A DNA stretch of 64,000 bases from Acidobacteriota bacterium (GCA_016715115.1 JADKBM010000004.1:992001-1056000), one strand, 5' to 3'; shown: positions 1 through 9,288, counted from the first letter of the stretch. The notes: a model not told the origin generated them from the sequence alone. Made by a program: numbers and translations.

Positions 1-237
1 CTTGTCCGCGAACGCTGCCGAACGTGTGAGTCTTCGGCGATCATCATCACGCACGATTTGAATCTGGCGTCCGAGTTCGCCGACGAAGTGATCCTGCTCG
101 AACGCGGTCGGATCGTCGCAAAAGGCGCACCGCGCGAGGTTTTGACGCGTGAAAATATTCAGAGGGTTTTCGACGTAAACGTCTTGCTGGACGAGAATCC
201 GGTGAGCCGCAACGTCAGAGTGACGACCGTTTATTAG
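1..237 (+). CDS. ABC transporter ATP-binding protein, C-terminal end (cobalamin/iron-siderophore type)
   Basis: The window opens inside this gene; 78 codons remain, in frame from base 1 to TAG at 235-237. Visible are the H-loop (IITHDLNLASEFADEVILLE) and the usual tail of BtuD/FecE/FhuC ATPases (RGRIVAKGAPREVLT, then ENIQRVFDVNVLL). The Walker A, signature and Walker B parts lie upstream. The protein would energise import through an inner-membrane permease. A cobalamin riboswitch and a BtuB-like outer-membrane receptor follow directly on the same strand, so vitamin B12 or a related corrinoid is the likely substrate. That assignment comes from context; the ATPase fragment alone does not separate B12 from ferric siderophore systems. 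Confidence 0.85.
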   Translation, partial: LVRERCRTCESSAIIITHDLNLASEFADEVILLERGRIVAKGAPREVLTRENIQRVFDVNVLLDENPVSRNVRVTTVY

Positions 238-242
238 TTCTG

Positions 243-400
243 AGTTATGGTTACAGCCGGCCCGTCCCGCTGTAACCGGAACTCCGAACATTGGAAGCAG
301 ACGATGCAAAGGAAGTTCGGTGAAATTCCGACACTGCCCACGCAACAGTGATCCGATTTGGTGTATTCGGGACCTTGGATTGTTCGAACAATCCAAAATC
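243..400 (+). promoter_or_regulatory. Cobalamin riboswitch upstream of the TonB receptor
   Basis: The conserved core is at about 305-352: an AAAGGAAG block, the CGGTGAAATTCCG hairpin, ACTGCCC, and CGCAACAGTGA, which fits the cobalamin aptamer pattern (GGAA, CGGTGnnAATCCG, CTGCCCGCnACTGT). A B12-box-like segment (TTCGGGACCTTGG) follows near 364-378. The leader lies between the ABC ATPase and the BtuB-like receptor. Family knowledge: adenosylcobalamin binding would lower receptor expression. The outer boundaries of the aptamer are approximate. Confidence 0.85.
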
Positions 401-494
401 CCCAATCTAAGTTCCAAAATCGGTTGAGTCTGGAACTTTGTTTCGTTTGCCTGGCCATTTACCGATTTCCGCGTTGGGCGGAAAGGGAGAAACA

Positions 495-2894
495 GTGAAA
501 TTATTATTTTCAGCATTGCTCGCTTTGATATTTTGCGCCGGAATTTCGGCGCAAACCGGCGCGACCGTCACGGGAACGGTCTTTCTTGACGGCCAACCGG
601 CCGGCGACGCGGTCGTGCAACTCACCACATCATCCAATCCGACTCGAACTATCACTACCCGTACCGACAGCAACGGCGTCTATCGGTTCGAGAATCTGGA
701 ACCGGGAACCTATCAGCTCTGGGCGGAAAAGCGCGGGCCGGAGGATCGACCGGGTCTCGTCGGAGCGGCGCTCGGCGGAGCGTTTGGCACGGTGACCGTA
801 AAAGTCGGCCAACTCAAAACGATCGATCTTAAGTTAACTTTGGCGGTTTACGAGAGTTCATTCCGCATCCGGGAGTTCGTGACGATCGCGGCCGATTCCG
901 CTCAAGTCGCGGAACAGGTTTCGAAATCGATCAGCGTCATCGGCGCCCAGGAAATGCGTGACCGCGCGGACTTCGCTTTGGTTGAGACCTTGCGCTCGGT
1001 TCCGGGATTCCGGGTCCAGCAACTCGGCGGATTCGGACGAACGGCAAGCATCAAATCGCGCGGATTGAGGAATCAGGACACGGCGGTTCTGATCGACGGC
1101 ATTCGCTTTCGCGACGCATCCTCGATCTCAGGTGATGCGTCGGCGTTCCTGAGCGATTTTACACTCACGAGCGTCAGCAAGATCGAGGTCCTGCGCGGTT
1201 CAGGATCGTCGCTTTACGGCACGAACGCGATCGGAGGAACGATCGATTTCCAGACTCCGAGGCCGCAGAAAGATTGGCACGGAAGTCTTTCCGGCGCATT
1301 CGGCGGTTTGGGTCTCGGACGTTTTCGCGGAAATATTTCGAAAGGAATGATCGGCGGCAAATTCGGATTCACGGCGGGATTGTCCCGAACCGCTTACACC
1401 AAAGGGATCGACGGCGACGATCGCGCCGACAACACGAATTTTCAGACACGCGTCGAATTCAATCCTTTTTCGAAAACGAGCATTTCGGCGCGGCTGTTTG
1501 CTTCCGACGCTTACGTGAAACTCAATAACGGCCCCGACACTTTCGGGACACCGCCGAATTCGAATGCCGGAATCTTGTTCGCAAATCCGGGAATCAACTT
1601 TCTCGCGGACGCGAACGATCCGGATAACCGGCAGCGCTCGAATTTCTACAATGGCCAAGTGGTGCTGACGCAGGCATTTACGAGCGATTTCATTTTTGAA
1701 GCTTTCTATTCGGGTTTGTCAACCGAGCGAAGGAACGAGAACGGACCGCTCGGAACCGGTTTTCAATCGGCGTCGAAATCGGTTTTCGAGGGCGCGGTTC
1801 AGACGGCCGGCGCGAAATTCAAATGGACGCCGACGAGATCCAACACCTTGAGCTTCGGCTATGAGTTCGAATCGGAAAGATTCCGAAACGATGGCTTTAC
1901 GCCGGGCGGAACCGGGAATTTCTCGACGACGGCGAAACAGTCGGGCAGCGCCGTTTTCGTCCAGGATCTCGCAAGTTTTTTTGACGGTCGTTTGCAGCTT
2001 GCCGGAGGTTTTCGGACTCAGTTCTTCGATCTCGACGTGCCGAGTTTCAGCCGCGCCAACGGGCCCTATCAACGGATCGAGCTTCAGCGGCCGCCGACGG
2101 CTTACACGGTCGACGGATCTGTCTCCTACTATTTCGAAACATCGAAAACCAAGTTGCGGGCGCATATCGGGAACGGCTATCGCGTTCCAAGTCTTTATGA
2201 GCGATTCGGGACGTTCTTCAGTTCGTTCTCGTCGGCGTTCGTCGCGCTTGGCGATCCTGGCTTGGAACCCGAAAAGACGCTCGCGTTTGACGTCGGCATA
2301 GAACAGCGGGCGATTAAAGACCGTGCCGTTTTTTCCGCCGTTTACTTCTATACGCGACTGGACCGGACGATTGGCTTTGGAAACGAAGTTCCGAATATCG
2401 GAACGACGACTCGACCGTTCGGCGGCTACGTCAACACGAAAGGCGGAATCGCTCGCGGCGGCGAATTCAGCGCCGACATCAAAGCGACGAGGTCCACCGA
2501 TATTGCGGCTTCGTACACTTTCACGAACAGCGATCAGCGCGTCCCGCAGGTAACGGGAAATCCGTCCATTGAGACGCTCGGGATTCCAGCGCATCAGTTC
2601 ACCGTCGTCGCGACGCAACGATATAAGGACTTTTGGGTTAACTTCGATCTGCTCGCGACGAGCAACTACCTCGCGCCGATCTTCAGCAACTCGACATTCC
2701 GGACCTACGTCTTTCAATTCAAAGGCAACCGGCGCGCCGATCTGACCGCCGGCTACACGTTCAAGGTCCGGAACGACAAAATGAGTCTGCGGTTGTTCGG
2801 AACGGCGGAAAACCTGTTCGATCACGAGTATTATGAGAATGGGTTTCGGACCGCCGGCCGAAACGGGCGGATCGGTTTGAGTTTCGGGTTTTAG
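495..2894 (+). CDS. TonB-dependent outer-membrane receptor, BtuB-like, with N-terminal carboxypeptidase-regulatory domain
   Basis: 799 residues from GTG 495, chosen because GGGAGA sits just upstream and the product then begins with a clean signal peptide (VKLLFSALLALIFCAGISAQ). An in-frame ATG at 438 would add 19 implausible residues. Order: signal peptide, a carboxypeptidase-regulatory beta-sandwich (about residues 22-100, TGTVFLDGQPAGDAV to YQLWAEK), a plug domain (about 125-255; DTAVLIDGIRFRD, VSKIEVLRGSGSSLYGTNAI), then a beta-barrel ending in IGLSFGF with a terminal aromatic residue as usual for outer-membrane barrels. It imports a TonB/ExbBD-energised ligand. The riboswitch in its leader points to cobalamin. 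Regulatory-domain fusions of this kind are common in Acidobacteriota and Bacteroidota receptors. Confidence 0.88.
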   Translation: MKLLFSALLALIFCAGISAQTGATVTGTVFLDGQPAGDAVVQLTTSSNPTRTITTRTDSNGVYRFENLEPGTYQLWAEKRGPEDRPGLVGAALGGAFGTVTVKVGQLKTIDLKLTLAVYESSFRIREFVTIAADSAQVAEQVSKSISVIGAQEMRDRADFALVETLRSVPGFRVQQLGGFGRTASIKSRGLRNQDTAVLIDGIRFRDASSISGDASAFLSDFTLTSVSKIEVLRGSGSSLYGTNAIGGTIDFQTPRPQKDWHGSLSGAFGGLGLGRFRGNISKGMIGGKFGFTAGLSRTAYTKGIDGDDRADNTNFQTRVEFNPFSKTSISARLFASDAYVKLNNGPDTFGTPPNSNAGILFANPGINFLADANDPDNRQRSNFYNGQVVLTQAFTSDFIFEAFYSGLSTERRNENGPLGTGFQSASKSVFEGAVQTAGAKFKWTPTRSNTLSFGYEFESERFRNDGFTPGGTGNFSTTAKQSGSAVFVQDLASFFDGRLQLAGGFRTQFFDLDVPSFSRANGPYQRIELQRPPTAYTVDGSVSYYFETSKTKLRAHIGNGYRVPSLYERFGTFFSSFSSAFVALGDPGLEPEKTLAFDVGIEQRAIKDRAVFSAVYFYTRLDRTIGFGNEVPNIGTTTRPFGGYVNTKGGIARGGEFSADIKATRSTDIAASYTFTNSDQRVPQVTGNPSIETLGIPAHQFTVVATQRYKDFWVNFDLLATSNYLAPIFSNSTFRTYVFQFKGNRRADLTAGYTFKVRNDKMSLRLFGTAENLFDHEYYENGFRTAGRNGRIGLSFGF

Positions 2895-2957
2895 ACTGGA
2901 GCGCAGGTCCAGTCACGCTTGCGCACGTGCCGGCGATTTTTTGCATCATAACGAACG

Positions 2958-3659
2958 ATGAAGACTTTGATCCTGATTCTTATTGCAGTTATCGCGGCCG
3001 GAGCGCAAACGCGGACCGTGACGAATTCGGATCTCGAAAAGTTTCGCCGGGAACGCATCAAGGCCGAAGATGAGTATCGGCAGAACTATGCGAGACGCGG
3101 AATGCCTTCGCCGGAAGAGTTGGCGAGGATCCGAGAACTAAAACAACGCGAATTGGTGGAGTTTTCGGAGCGACTCCGCGAACAGCGCCTGGCAAACGAG
3201 GCCGAGATAATCGATCGGGCAAATCTCGTTCGTACTCAGCTCGCGTCTGTAGATTCGCAGATCAATTACTTGCGCGGAATCCGCGGAAGTTCGATGAGCC
3301 AGCCGGTTAGTTACTGGAGTTATGCTTATCAGGATTTCGGCTATCGGCGTTCCGTTTATGCGTCGCAACGCTCGCCGCAACTTCCGGCCAATCTTCAAAC
3401 GGTCACCGATATCTCGCGGATGTATCCGAATTCTACCGACGTTTACAATCGCTCGATCGGCAACTATGCGTTCCAGAATCAGCGTCCACGCGGGCGATTT
3501 TACGGCGGCGGTTTTCTCGTTCCGGTGGTTGTCACCGTCAGCAATTCAAACGAGATCGATTCCCAGCTTGTCTATCTTGAACAGATTCGCGCGGGATTGA
3601 TCGCCGAGTGGCGCATCATCGAAGAAGAAGCGCGGCGCGCCGAGATCAGGATCGACTAA
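2958..3659 (+). CDS. Secreted coiled-coil protein of unknown function
   Basis: 233 residues starting with a short signal peptide (MKTLILILIAVIAAGAQTRT). Residues 22-90 are very rich in Glu, Arg and Lys (KFRRERIKAEDEYRQNYARR) and should form a helical or coiled-coil segment. A Tyr/Ser/Gln-rich middle and a hydrophobic stretch near 180-195 (GGGFLVPVVVTVSN) follow, then another charged helix at the C-terminus. It comes 63 bp after the BtuB-like receptor and may be co-transcribed with it. Its stop codon overlaps by 4 bp the stop of the convergent patatin gene. No family was recognised; export to the periplasm is the only supported statement. Confidence 0.7.
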   Translation: MKTLILILIAVIAAGAQTRTVTNSDLEKFRRERIKAEDEYRQNYARRGMPSPEELARIRELKQRELVEFSERLREQRLANEAEIIDRANLVRTQLASVDSQINYLRGIRGSSMSQPVSYWSYAYQDFGYRRSVYASQRSPQLPANLQTVTDISRMYPNSTDVYNRSIGNYAFQNQRPRGRFYGGGFLVPVVVTVSNSNEIDSQLVYLEQIRAGLIAEWRIIEEEARRAEIRID

Positions 3660-4441
3660 TCTCCGAAAACCAGTTTCTTTATCTCATCCATCTTCGCGAG
3701 CGCGGCCTCTTCGCCGAGCGTGATGAATTCGTCCATCTTGGCGATCTCATCGGGTCTGAGGTGCGCGATTTGGGGAATTATAACGACGTCGGCGCGGTAA
3801 TGCTGGCTCTTTCCGGCGGTTCGAAGCAGGAGCATCGCCGATTGAAAAAGTACGCCGAGGAACGTCGAAGGCGAGTTCCAGTACGTCGCACCGCAGGCAT
3901 TGACGTCGACCGCGATGACGACCTCCGCACCCAACTGTTTGACGGTTTTCGCCGGGACCAGTGAAACGACGCCGCCGTCGATCAGGTTCTTGCCATCGTA
4001 TTCGACCGGAACGAAAACTCCGGGAATCGCGCAACTCGCACGAACCGCCGTGATCAGATCGCCCTTGTCTCTGAAGATGACCTTTTCTCCCGTCTCAAGC
4101 GCGCAGGCGACCGCCGCGAACGGGATCGGCAGATCTTCGATCCGTTTGAACGGCAAGCTCTTTTCCAGGATCTCGCCCATCGGCGCGTTCGAGAGCAGTC
4201 CTTTGGTTGAATACGGAAACCCCGAAACTTTGTACCAGCTTATCTTTTTGCCGATCTCAATGACTTCATCGACCGACAGTCCGCTGGCGATCGCCGCGCC
4301 GACTATCGATCCGGCGCTGGTTCCGGCGATGTAATCGATCGGGATCCCTTGGTCCGCAAATGCCTTGACGACACCGAGATGCGCGAATCCGCGCGCGGCG
4401 CCGCCGGATAACGCGAGCCCGACTTTTTTTCTTGAAATCAC
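3656..4441 (-). CDS. Patatin-like phospholipase (RssA/YchK type)
   Basis: 261 residues from GTG 4441. Family hallmarks are present: the oxyanion GGAARG loop (LALSGGAARGFAHLGV), the nucleophile elbow GTSAG (Ser near residue 42), and the catalytic Asp in DGG (NLIDGGVVSLVPAK). Length is normal for bacterial single-domain patatins of the RssA group. No signal peptide is seen, so it probably acts in the cytoplasm as an acyl hydrolase on phospholipids or lysophospholipids. Its stop overlaps the convergent upstream-strand gene by 4 bp. It is divergent from the subtilisin-like peptidase, and about 100 bp separate the two starts. Confidence 0.9.
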   Translation of the reverse strand: MISRKKVGLALSGGAARGFAHLGVVKAFADQGIPIDYIAGTSAGSIVGAAIASGLSVDEVIEIGKKISWYKVSGFPYSTKGLLSNAPMGEILEKSLPFKRIEDLPIPFAAVACALETGEKVIFRDKGDLITAVRASCAIPGVFVPVEYDGKNLIDGGVVSLVPAKTVKQLGAEVVIAVDVNACGATYWNSPSTFLGVLFQSAMLLLRTAGKSQHYRADVVIIPQIAHLRPDEIAKMDEFITLGEEAALAKMDEIKKLVFGD

Positions 4442-4541
4442 AATAATTACGACCGTAAATCGGGTAGAATAAAGTTGTCACCGGTGACGGTTGCCGTTTT
4501 TGATTTTACCCCTTGTTTATGGAAAACTTAAACCTCCGAAA

Positions 4542-5921
4542 ATGACGCCGCAGGAATCCTTACAACTTTCAAGACATCTGACAACGGCCGATATCGCCGC
4601 CGGCGAACAGGTTTGTCCGGTTTGCGCGCGTGAGGCTCGCGAGGAATACGTTCCGCTCCTTGCTCTGGATGAAGAGGTCGCACAACTGATTCGCGCCAAT
4701 GCGCCCGACACGCAGGATTTCGAGGCGGTTTGTGCGCGTTGCGTACAGCTTTTCGAACGAGCGAAAGATCAGATCCTGACCGACGCGGCGCTTCAGAAAG
4801 ACGGCTCGCGAGTGCTCTCGACGCCCCTTCGGCTTGACGCTGACGAGCGTTTCACGGGCAAAGGCGTGACGATCGCATTTCTTGATTCCGGGTTTTATCC
4901 GCACGTCGATCTGACGACGCCGAACAACCGCATCGTCGGATACAGAAATATGATGCAGGCCGACGGCGACCTGACTTCGTTGTTTCAGGCCGACGTCGCC
5001 AGCTGGCACGGAATGATGACGAGCGTCGTCGCGGCCGGCAACGGCTCGCTGTCCAACGGTTTTTATCGCGGCATCGCGCCGGAATCGGACGTCGTTCTCG
5101 TGAAACTCGCGCGAACCGGTCGGATCACCGAGCAGAACATCCAGGACGGGTTGGAGTGGATTCTGTCGAACCGCACGAAATACAAAATCAGGATCGTCAA
5201 TATTTCGGCAGGAGGCGATTTTGAACAAAGCTATCTTCACGATTCGCTTTCGCAAATGGTCGAGGAGTGCGCTGCGATCGGTCTGACTATCGTCTGCGCG
5301 GTGGGTAACGCCGGGCATTTGCCCAATCATCCTGTCTTTCCGCCGGCCTCCGCGCCATCCTGCATTGCCGTCGGCGGACTGGACGACAACAATTCAATCA
5401 ATCGCGCCAAGCGCGGAATGTACCGCTCGAGTTACGGTCCGACGCTCGACGGATTCCAAAAACCCGAGATAATCGCGCCGTCGATCTGGGTGCCGGCGCC
5501 GATCCTGCCGAACACGCCAACGGCGCAGCAAGCAGAACTGCTCGAGCAGTTGGACCAGGCGGAGGACGGAGAACTTCACCGAATAATCCGAAAAAACCCG
5601 AAGGTCGATGCCGAACTCGACGCCGCGATCGATCGTGAAGTTCACTCCATCCGTCAGATAATCGCGCTCAAGCGCCGGCGCCAGAGCGTCATCACCGCGC
5701 ATTACAAATACGTCGACGGAACCTCGTTCGCCGCGCCGATCGTTTCAAGCGTGATCGCCCAAATGCTCGAGGCGAACTCCGAGTTGACGCCGCAACAGGT
5801 TAAGCGAATTCTCATTTCGACCGCCGAACGGCTTCCCCATTACGAGGTCGACCGTCAAGGCTGGGGTGTGCTCGACCCGCGCGGTGCGGTCGCGAAAGCC
5901 GAGGAAATGCGCGGCGCATAA
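4542..5921 (+). CDS. S8 (subtilisin-like) serine peptidase with Cys-rich N-terminal domain
   Basis: 459 residues from ATG 4542 (MTPQESLQLS). An upstream TTG at 4491 would add 17 residues. The catalytic triad is complete: Asp115 (TIAFLDSGFYPH), His156 (SWHGMMTSVVAAGNG) and Ser395 (GTSFAAPIVS), with the oxyanion Asn in CAVGNAGHLPNHP. Two Cys pairs near the N-terminus (CPVCAREARE and CARC) could form a small zinc knuckle, which is unusual for the family. There is no signal peptide, so it is predicted cytoplasmic or released by another route. A charged insert near residues 320-375 (QLDQAEDGELHRIIRKN) separates the Asn and Ser blocks. Convergent with the next gene. Confidence 0.9.
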   Translation: MTPQESLQLSRHLTTADIAAGEQVCPVCAREAREEYVPLLALDEEVAQLIRANAPDTQDFEAVCARCVQLFERAKDQILTDAALQKDGSRVLSTPLRLDADERFTGKGVTIAFLDSGFYPHVDLTTPNNRIVGYRNMMQADGDLTSLFQADVASWHGMMTSVVAAGNGSLSNGFYRGIAPESDVVLVKLARTGRITEQNIQDGLEWILSNRTKYKIRIVNISAGGDFEQSYLHDSLSQMVEECAAIGLTIVCAVGNAGHLPNHPVFPPASAPSCIAVGGLDDNNSINRAKRGMYRSSYGPTLDGFQKPEIIAPSIWVPAPILPNTPTAQQAELLEQLDQAEDGELHRIIRKNPKVDAELDAAIDREVHSIRQIIALKRRRQSVITAHYKYVDGTSFAAPIVSSVIAQMLEANSELTPQQVKRILISTAERLPHYEVDRQGWGVLDPRGAVAKAEEMRGA

Positions 5922-5952
5922 AAAAAGGCCGCTCTTTCGGGCGACCGTTTTA
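5920..5952. terminator. Bidirectional terminator between convergent genes
   Basis: A7 run, then GGCCGC, an 8-nt loop and GCGACC (one internal mismatch), then GTTTTAT. It begins at the stop codon of the peptidase gene and lies before the convergent zinc-ribbon gene, so it can serve both strands. Confidence 0.6.
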
Positions 5953-5968
5953 TCCAAGTTCAAAAATC

Positions 5969-6721
5969 TCAGTGGTTGTTGTTTCCCGATGGCTTACTGG
6001 CCGTGGGCGACGGACGCGGAGCCGCGGGCGTCGAGGTTGCGGTCGCAGTCGGGCGCGGCGTGACCGGAGTGGCGTTTACCGGCGGCGTCGTATTTGTGTT
6101 GAGATTCGATGTCGGAGACGGACTCGGCTTGGGGGTCGGAGACGGTGTCCGGTTGGCGTTGGTGTTCATATTCAACGCCAGATTCATATTGATTGGCGTA
6201 CTTGCGTTGACGTTGAAGTTGTAATTGCCGACATTGAGATTCGTGTTCAGATTCACGTTCATATTCGGCGGATTCGTATTGATGTTGAGGTTCGTATTCG
6301 ACGGTTCATTGTCGGCTCGCAAGAGATAAAAGAGCGCGAATCCGAAAACCAAAACACCGATCGTCCCGAGGATCGTCAATATCACGACCTTCGGAGTATT
6401 CGACCGCGGCGGAAGCTGTTGGTATGGCGGAATGACACGTGCGCGAACGCGTTGTTCCTGCGGCTCATCGGTCATCGGTATGACGATTCGCGGCGCTTCG
6501 CTGCGGTGGACTTCCGTGTCCGGCGGCGGTTTGGGAACGTTCGGCTTCTCGAACCTGATGACGGTTTCCTCGCCAAAATCGACTTCCTCGGCTTCCACGA
6601 CAGCGTTTGACGAATCGACAAAATTCGGCTGATCTTCATCTATCAGCGGTGTGCCGTCCTTCGTACAAAAACGCAAGATCTCCTCGTCATAACGAGTTTC
6701 GCAAGTAGGGCAGAATTTCAT
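5969..6721 (-). CDS. Membrane-anchored zinc-ribbon protein with Asn-rich and Pro/Thr-rich tail
   Basis: 250 residues. The N-terminus is a zinc-ribbon-like module (MKFCPTCETRYDEEILRFCT). An acidic linker and a Pro-rich stretch follow, then one transmembrane helix at about 110-133 (VVILTILGTIGVLVFGFALF). After the membrane comes a low-complexity Asn tract (NTNLNINTNPPNMNVNLNTN and more) and a Pro/Thr/Ser-rich end. The topology is probably cytosolic zinc ribbon and extracytoplasmic tail. Such proteins recur in Acidobacteriota without known function. It has no evident operon partner, since the next gene upstream on this strand starts elsewhere. Confidence 0.8.
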   Translation of the reverse strand: MKFCPTCETRYDEEILRFCTKDGTPLIDEDQPNFVDSSNAVVEAEEVDFGEETVIRFEKPNVPKPPPDTEVHRSEAPRIVIPMTDEPQEQRVRARVIPPYQQLPPRSNTPKVVILTILGTIGVLVFGFALFYLLRADNEPSNTNLNINTNPPNMNVNLNTNLNVGNYNFNVNASTPINMNLALNMNTNANRTPSPTPKPSPSPTSNLNTNTTPPVNATPVTPRPTATATSTPAAPRPSPTASKPSGNNNH

Positions 6722-6806
6722 ATTTCGGTATTTCGACGCACCGTCGAAGATCGGGAGTTTCCGAACAAATCATAGCACAGCTTGATGTTACGGGAAATTA
6801 AAGAGA

Positions 6807-7709
6807 TCACAGAAGTCCGATCTCCTGAAGGTCGGAGATCGGTTCGTCGAACGAACAACTTCCGAACGAGCCGATATATTTTGAACGAATGTGGGCGATC
6901 TGCGCAGTGCTCAGATAATAATCGCCGTGCCAGGCGACGCCTTCGTCCGTGAAATCGAAGCTCTCTTCAAATTCGTCCTCGAGGATCTCTTCGAGAATCG
7001 TCGGCTGGTAACCGGCGTACGCGTATCCGGTCGCGAGAAAGAGATTCAGAAAACCGTTCATCGTTCCTTGCGGCGCGTCGGCCTCGTACGTTAGCGGACG
7101 GAAGCAGCGCAGCGGATGATGAAGGCCGGCCGTTGCCTTGAACGGAACATTTGCCGCGAGACAGATCCGTATGAACTGTATGATCGTTCGGATCGACGGA
7201 AAATCATCCGCGGTAACCCCGCCCGTACGAATTTTCGCTCGCTGACCGTGAACGGCGATGGCCGTGATCAGATCGGCCAAACGCCCGTCGGTCGGAATCT
7301 CAAAATAGGCCGTGAGAAAATCCGGAAGTTCTGCGACCGTATTATGGATCTTCGATTCGGTGCTCGCCCGAACTTCGAGTGTATCGATTACGGCGTGCGG
7401 GGAGTTTTTGATATTGAAATCTTCGATCTGCCGGATCGTTTTGTAAAGATCTTCGCCAGCCAGAACGGCGAGCCGCCAGGGATCATATGTGACCCGCGAG
7501 ATGAAGTCGCCGGCGGACTCACGAAACTCGTCGAGTCGGGCGACCGGAACAACGAATCGGCCAAGCATCCATTTGTAGTTGCTTGAACGATATGTCGCGT
7601 AATTCAAAACCGCCTCGGGCATCGACACCTGCGAAGGCGGAAAGAGTCCCGCATAGTCGACAATTTCGGAAAGTAGCGCTCGAACCGATTCTTTGGGATT
7701 TTCGATCAT
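6807..7709 (-). CDS. Conserved uncharacterised protein beside homogentisate catabolism genes
   Basis: 300 residues from ATG 7709 (MIENPKESVR); a TTG at 7778 gives a less likely longer form. There is no signal peptide or membrane segment. The blocks IVDYAGLFPPSQVSMPEAV, AKIRTGGVTADDFPS and VPFKATAGLHHPLR look like active-site loops of an alpha/beta, possibly TIM-barrel, enzyme; this is a guess from pattern. It follows hmgA and hpd on the same strand, about 190 bp after the hmgA stop, and may be expressed with them. A fumarylacetoacetase or maleylacetoacetate isomerase would be expected in this place, but its sequence does not resemble either. Confidence 0.75.
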   Translation of the reverse strand: MIENPKESVRALLSEIVDYAGLFPPSQVSMPEAVLNYATYRSSNYKWMLGRFVVPVARLDEFRESAGDFISRVTYDPWRLAVLAGEDLYKTIRQIEDFNIKNSPHAVIDTLEVRASTESKIHNTVAELPDFLTAYFEIPTDGRLADLITAIAVHGQRAKIRTGGVTADDFPSIRTIIQFIRICLAANVPFKATAGLHHPLRCFRPLTYEADAPQGTMNGFLNLFLATGYAYAGYQPTILEEILEDEFEESFDFTDEGVAWHGDYYLSTAQIAHIRSKYIGSFGSCSFDEPISDLQEIGLL

Positions 7710-7899
7710 TTTGGGCGTAGATCTTTTTAAAAACGTTTGATTCCGATATATCTTAAGCGTTTTTTGTGAGGTTGCCAATTTACTACGGTAACCGTGCCAT
7801 TTTCATCGCTCCAAGGCCCACGAGCCGGAAGTCGAACCTGAAGCCCCAACGAATTCGGCATTGTTGAGTGGATCTACAGCTAATTGCCCGGTTCGCCGT

Positions 7900-9204
7900 T
7901 CAAGAACCAAAGTACTTCCTTAAGCCCTGCCAGCACTCGTAATAATCGGCCTGAAGCGTCTCGCTTTCCAAGGCGAATTTTGTCGGCCGGATTAGGTAAC
8001 GCGACTCGAACATAAACGCCATCGTTCCGCCGAGTTTCTGGGGCTGCAGGTCGGCGTTCGAAGCCTTCTCGAAAGCCTCGACGTCCGGTCCGTGGGCCGA
8101 CATACAATTGTGTAGCGAACCGCCGCCGGGAACGAAGCCTTCTTCCTTCGCATCGTATTGGCCGTAGCAGAGCCCCATATATTCCGACATAAAGTTGCGG
8201 TGATACCACGGCGGACGGAATGTGTTTTCGGCAACAAGCCAGCGCTCGGGGAAGATCGCGAAATCGCAGTTCGCGACGCCGGGTTCGCCCGACGGAGCCG
8301 TCAGCACGGTGAAGATCGACGGATCCGGATGATCGTACGAGATGGATCCAATCGTGTTGAACCGGCGCAGGTCGTACTTGTACGGCGCGAAGTTGCCGTG
8401 CCAGCCGACAACGTCGAGCGGCGAACTCGGAATCGCGCAGCGCCACAGATTGCCCGCGAATTTCGCAACCAGTTCAAAGTCGCCTTCGCGGTCTTCATAC
8501 CAAGCGACGGGAGTTTCGAAATCGCGCGGATTTGCGAGACCGTTGGCGCCGATCGGTCCGAGGTCGGGAAGCCGGAACTGCGATCCGTAATTCTCGCAGA
8601 TATAGCCGCGCGCCGATCCGTCCGGAAGTTCGACGCGGAATTTGAGACCGCGCGGAATGACGGCGATCTCGCCGGATCCGATCTCAAGAATTCCGAGTTC
8701 GGTAAGAAACCGGACACGGTTCTTTTCAGCGACCACGAGCATTTCGCCATCGGCATTGTAAAAGAACCTGTCGGTCATCGGCTTGTTGCAGGAATAGACG
8801 TGGATCCCGATCCCGGCCTGCGAGAAGAGGTCGCCGTTTCCGGCGATCGTGACGACGCCGTCGATAAAGTCGGTCGCGGTTTCGGGAATCGGAACGGGAT
8901 TCCAGCGCAACTGATTCGGCGTCACGTTTTCGACGTCGAACCGACTTTCCCAAAGGCCGTTCCCGATTCGTTCGAACGGTTTGTGCAAAACGGAAGGTCT
9001 GATCCGATATTCCCACGTCCGTTTGTTCCACGCACGCGGAACGGTGAACGCAGTGCCCGAGAATTGTTCGGCGTAAAGCCCGAGCGGCGCCTTTTGCGGT
9101 GAGTTCATCCCGATTGGCAGTGCGCCTTTCACAGCCTCAGTCGCGAATTCGTTCCCGAAGCCTGATTGGTATTTGAGTCTTTCTTCGCTGGTTGTCGGTG
9201 TCAT
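7900..9204 (-). CDS. hmgA: Homogentisate 1,2-dioxygenase
   Basis: 434 residues from ATG 9204 (MTPTTSEERLKYQSGFGNEF), the usual length. It opens the aromatic ring of homogentisate to maleylacetoacetate in the phenylalanine/tyrosine pathway. The iron ligands are visible and fall at the positions known for the human enzyme: His335 and Glu341 (WYHRNFMSEYMG) and His371 (NCMSAHGPD). An extended upstream start would add 19 residues with no family support. It lies 84 bp downstream of hpd on the same strand, so the two are probably one operon. The product is cytoplasmic and Fe(II)- and O2-dependent. Confidence 0.97.
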   Translation of the reverse strand: MTPTTSEERLKYQSGFGNEFATEAVKGALPIGMNSPQKAPLGLYAEQFSGTAFTVPRAWNKRTWEYRIRPSVLHKPFERIGNGLWESRFDVENVTPNQLRWNPVPIPETATDFIDGVVTIAGNGDLFSQAGIGIHVYSCNKPMTDRFFYNADGEMLVVAEKNRVRFLTELGILEIGSGEIAVIPRGLKFRVELPDGSARGYICENYGSQFRLPDLGPIGANGLANPRDFETPVAWYEDREGDFELVAKFAGNLWRCAIPSSPLDVVGWHGNFAPYKYDLRRFNTIGSISYDHPDPSIFTVLTAPSGEPGVANCDFAIFPERWLVAENTFRPPWYHRNFMSEYMGLCYGQYDAKEEGFVPGGGSLHNCMSAHGPDVEAFEKASNADLQPQKLGGTMAFMFESRYLIRPTKFALESETLQADYYECWQGLRKYFGS

Positions 9205-9288
9205 AACGTTGGTTTTGCGACGAATTGCACGCTCCCCGGAAAACAAATGGGATTCGTGCAATTCGTGAAATTGGTGGCCAAAAAAGTC

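Noticed and set aside
1719..2825. Long minus-strand frame opposite the TonB receptor
   Set aside because: It is a shadow of the receptor gene in codon-biased DNA; the translation is Arg-rich with no domain.
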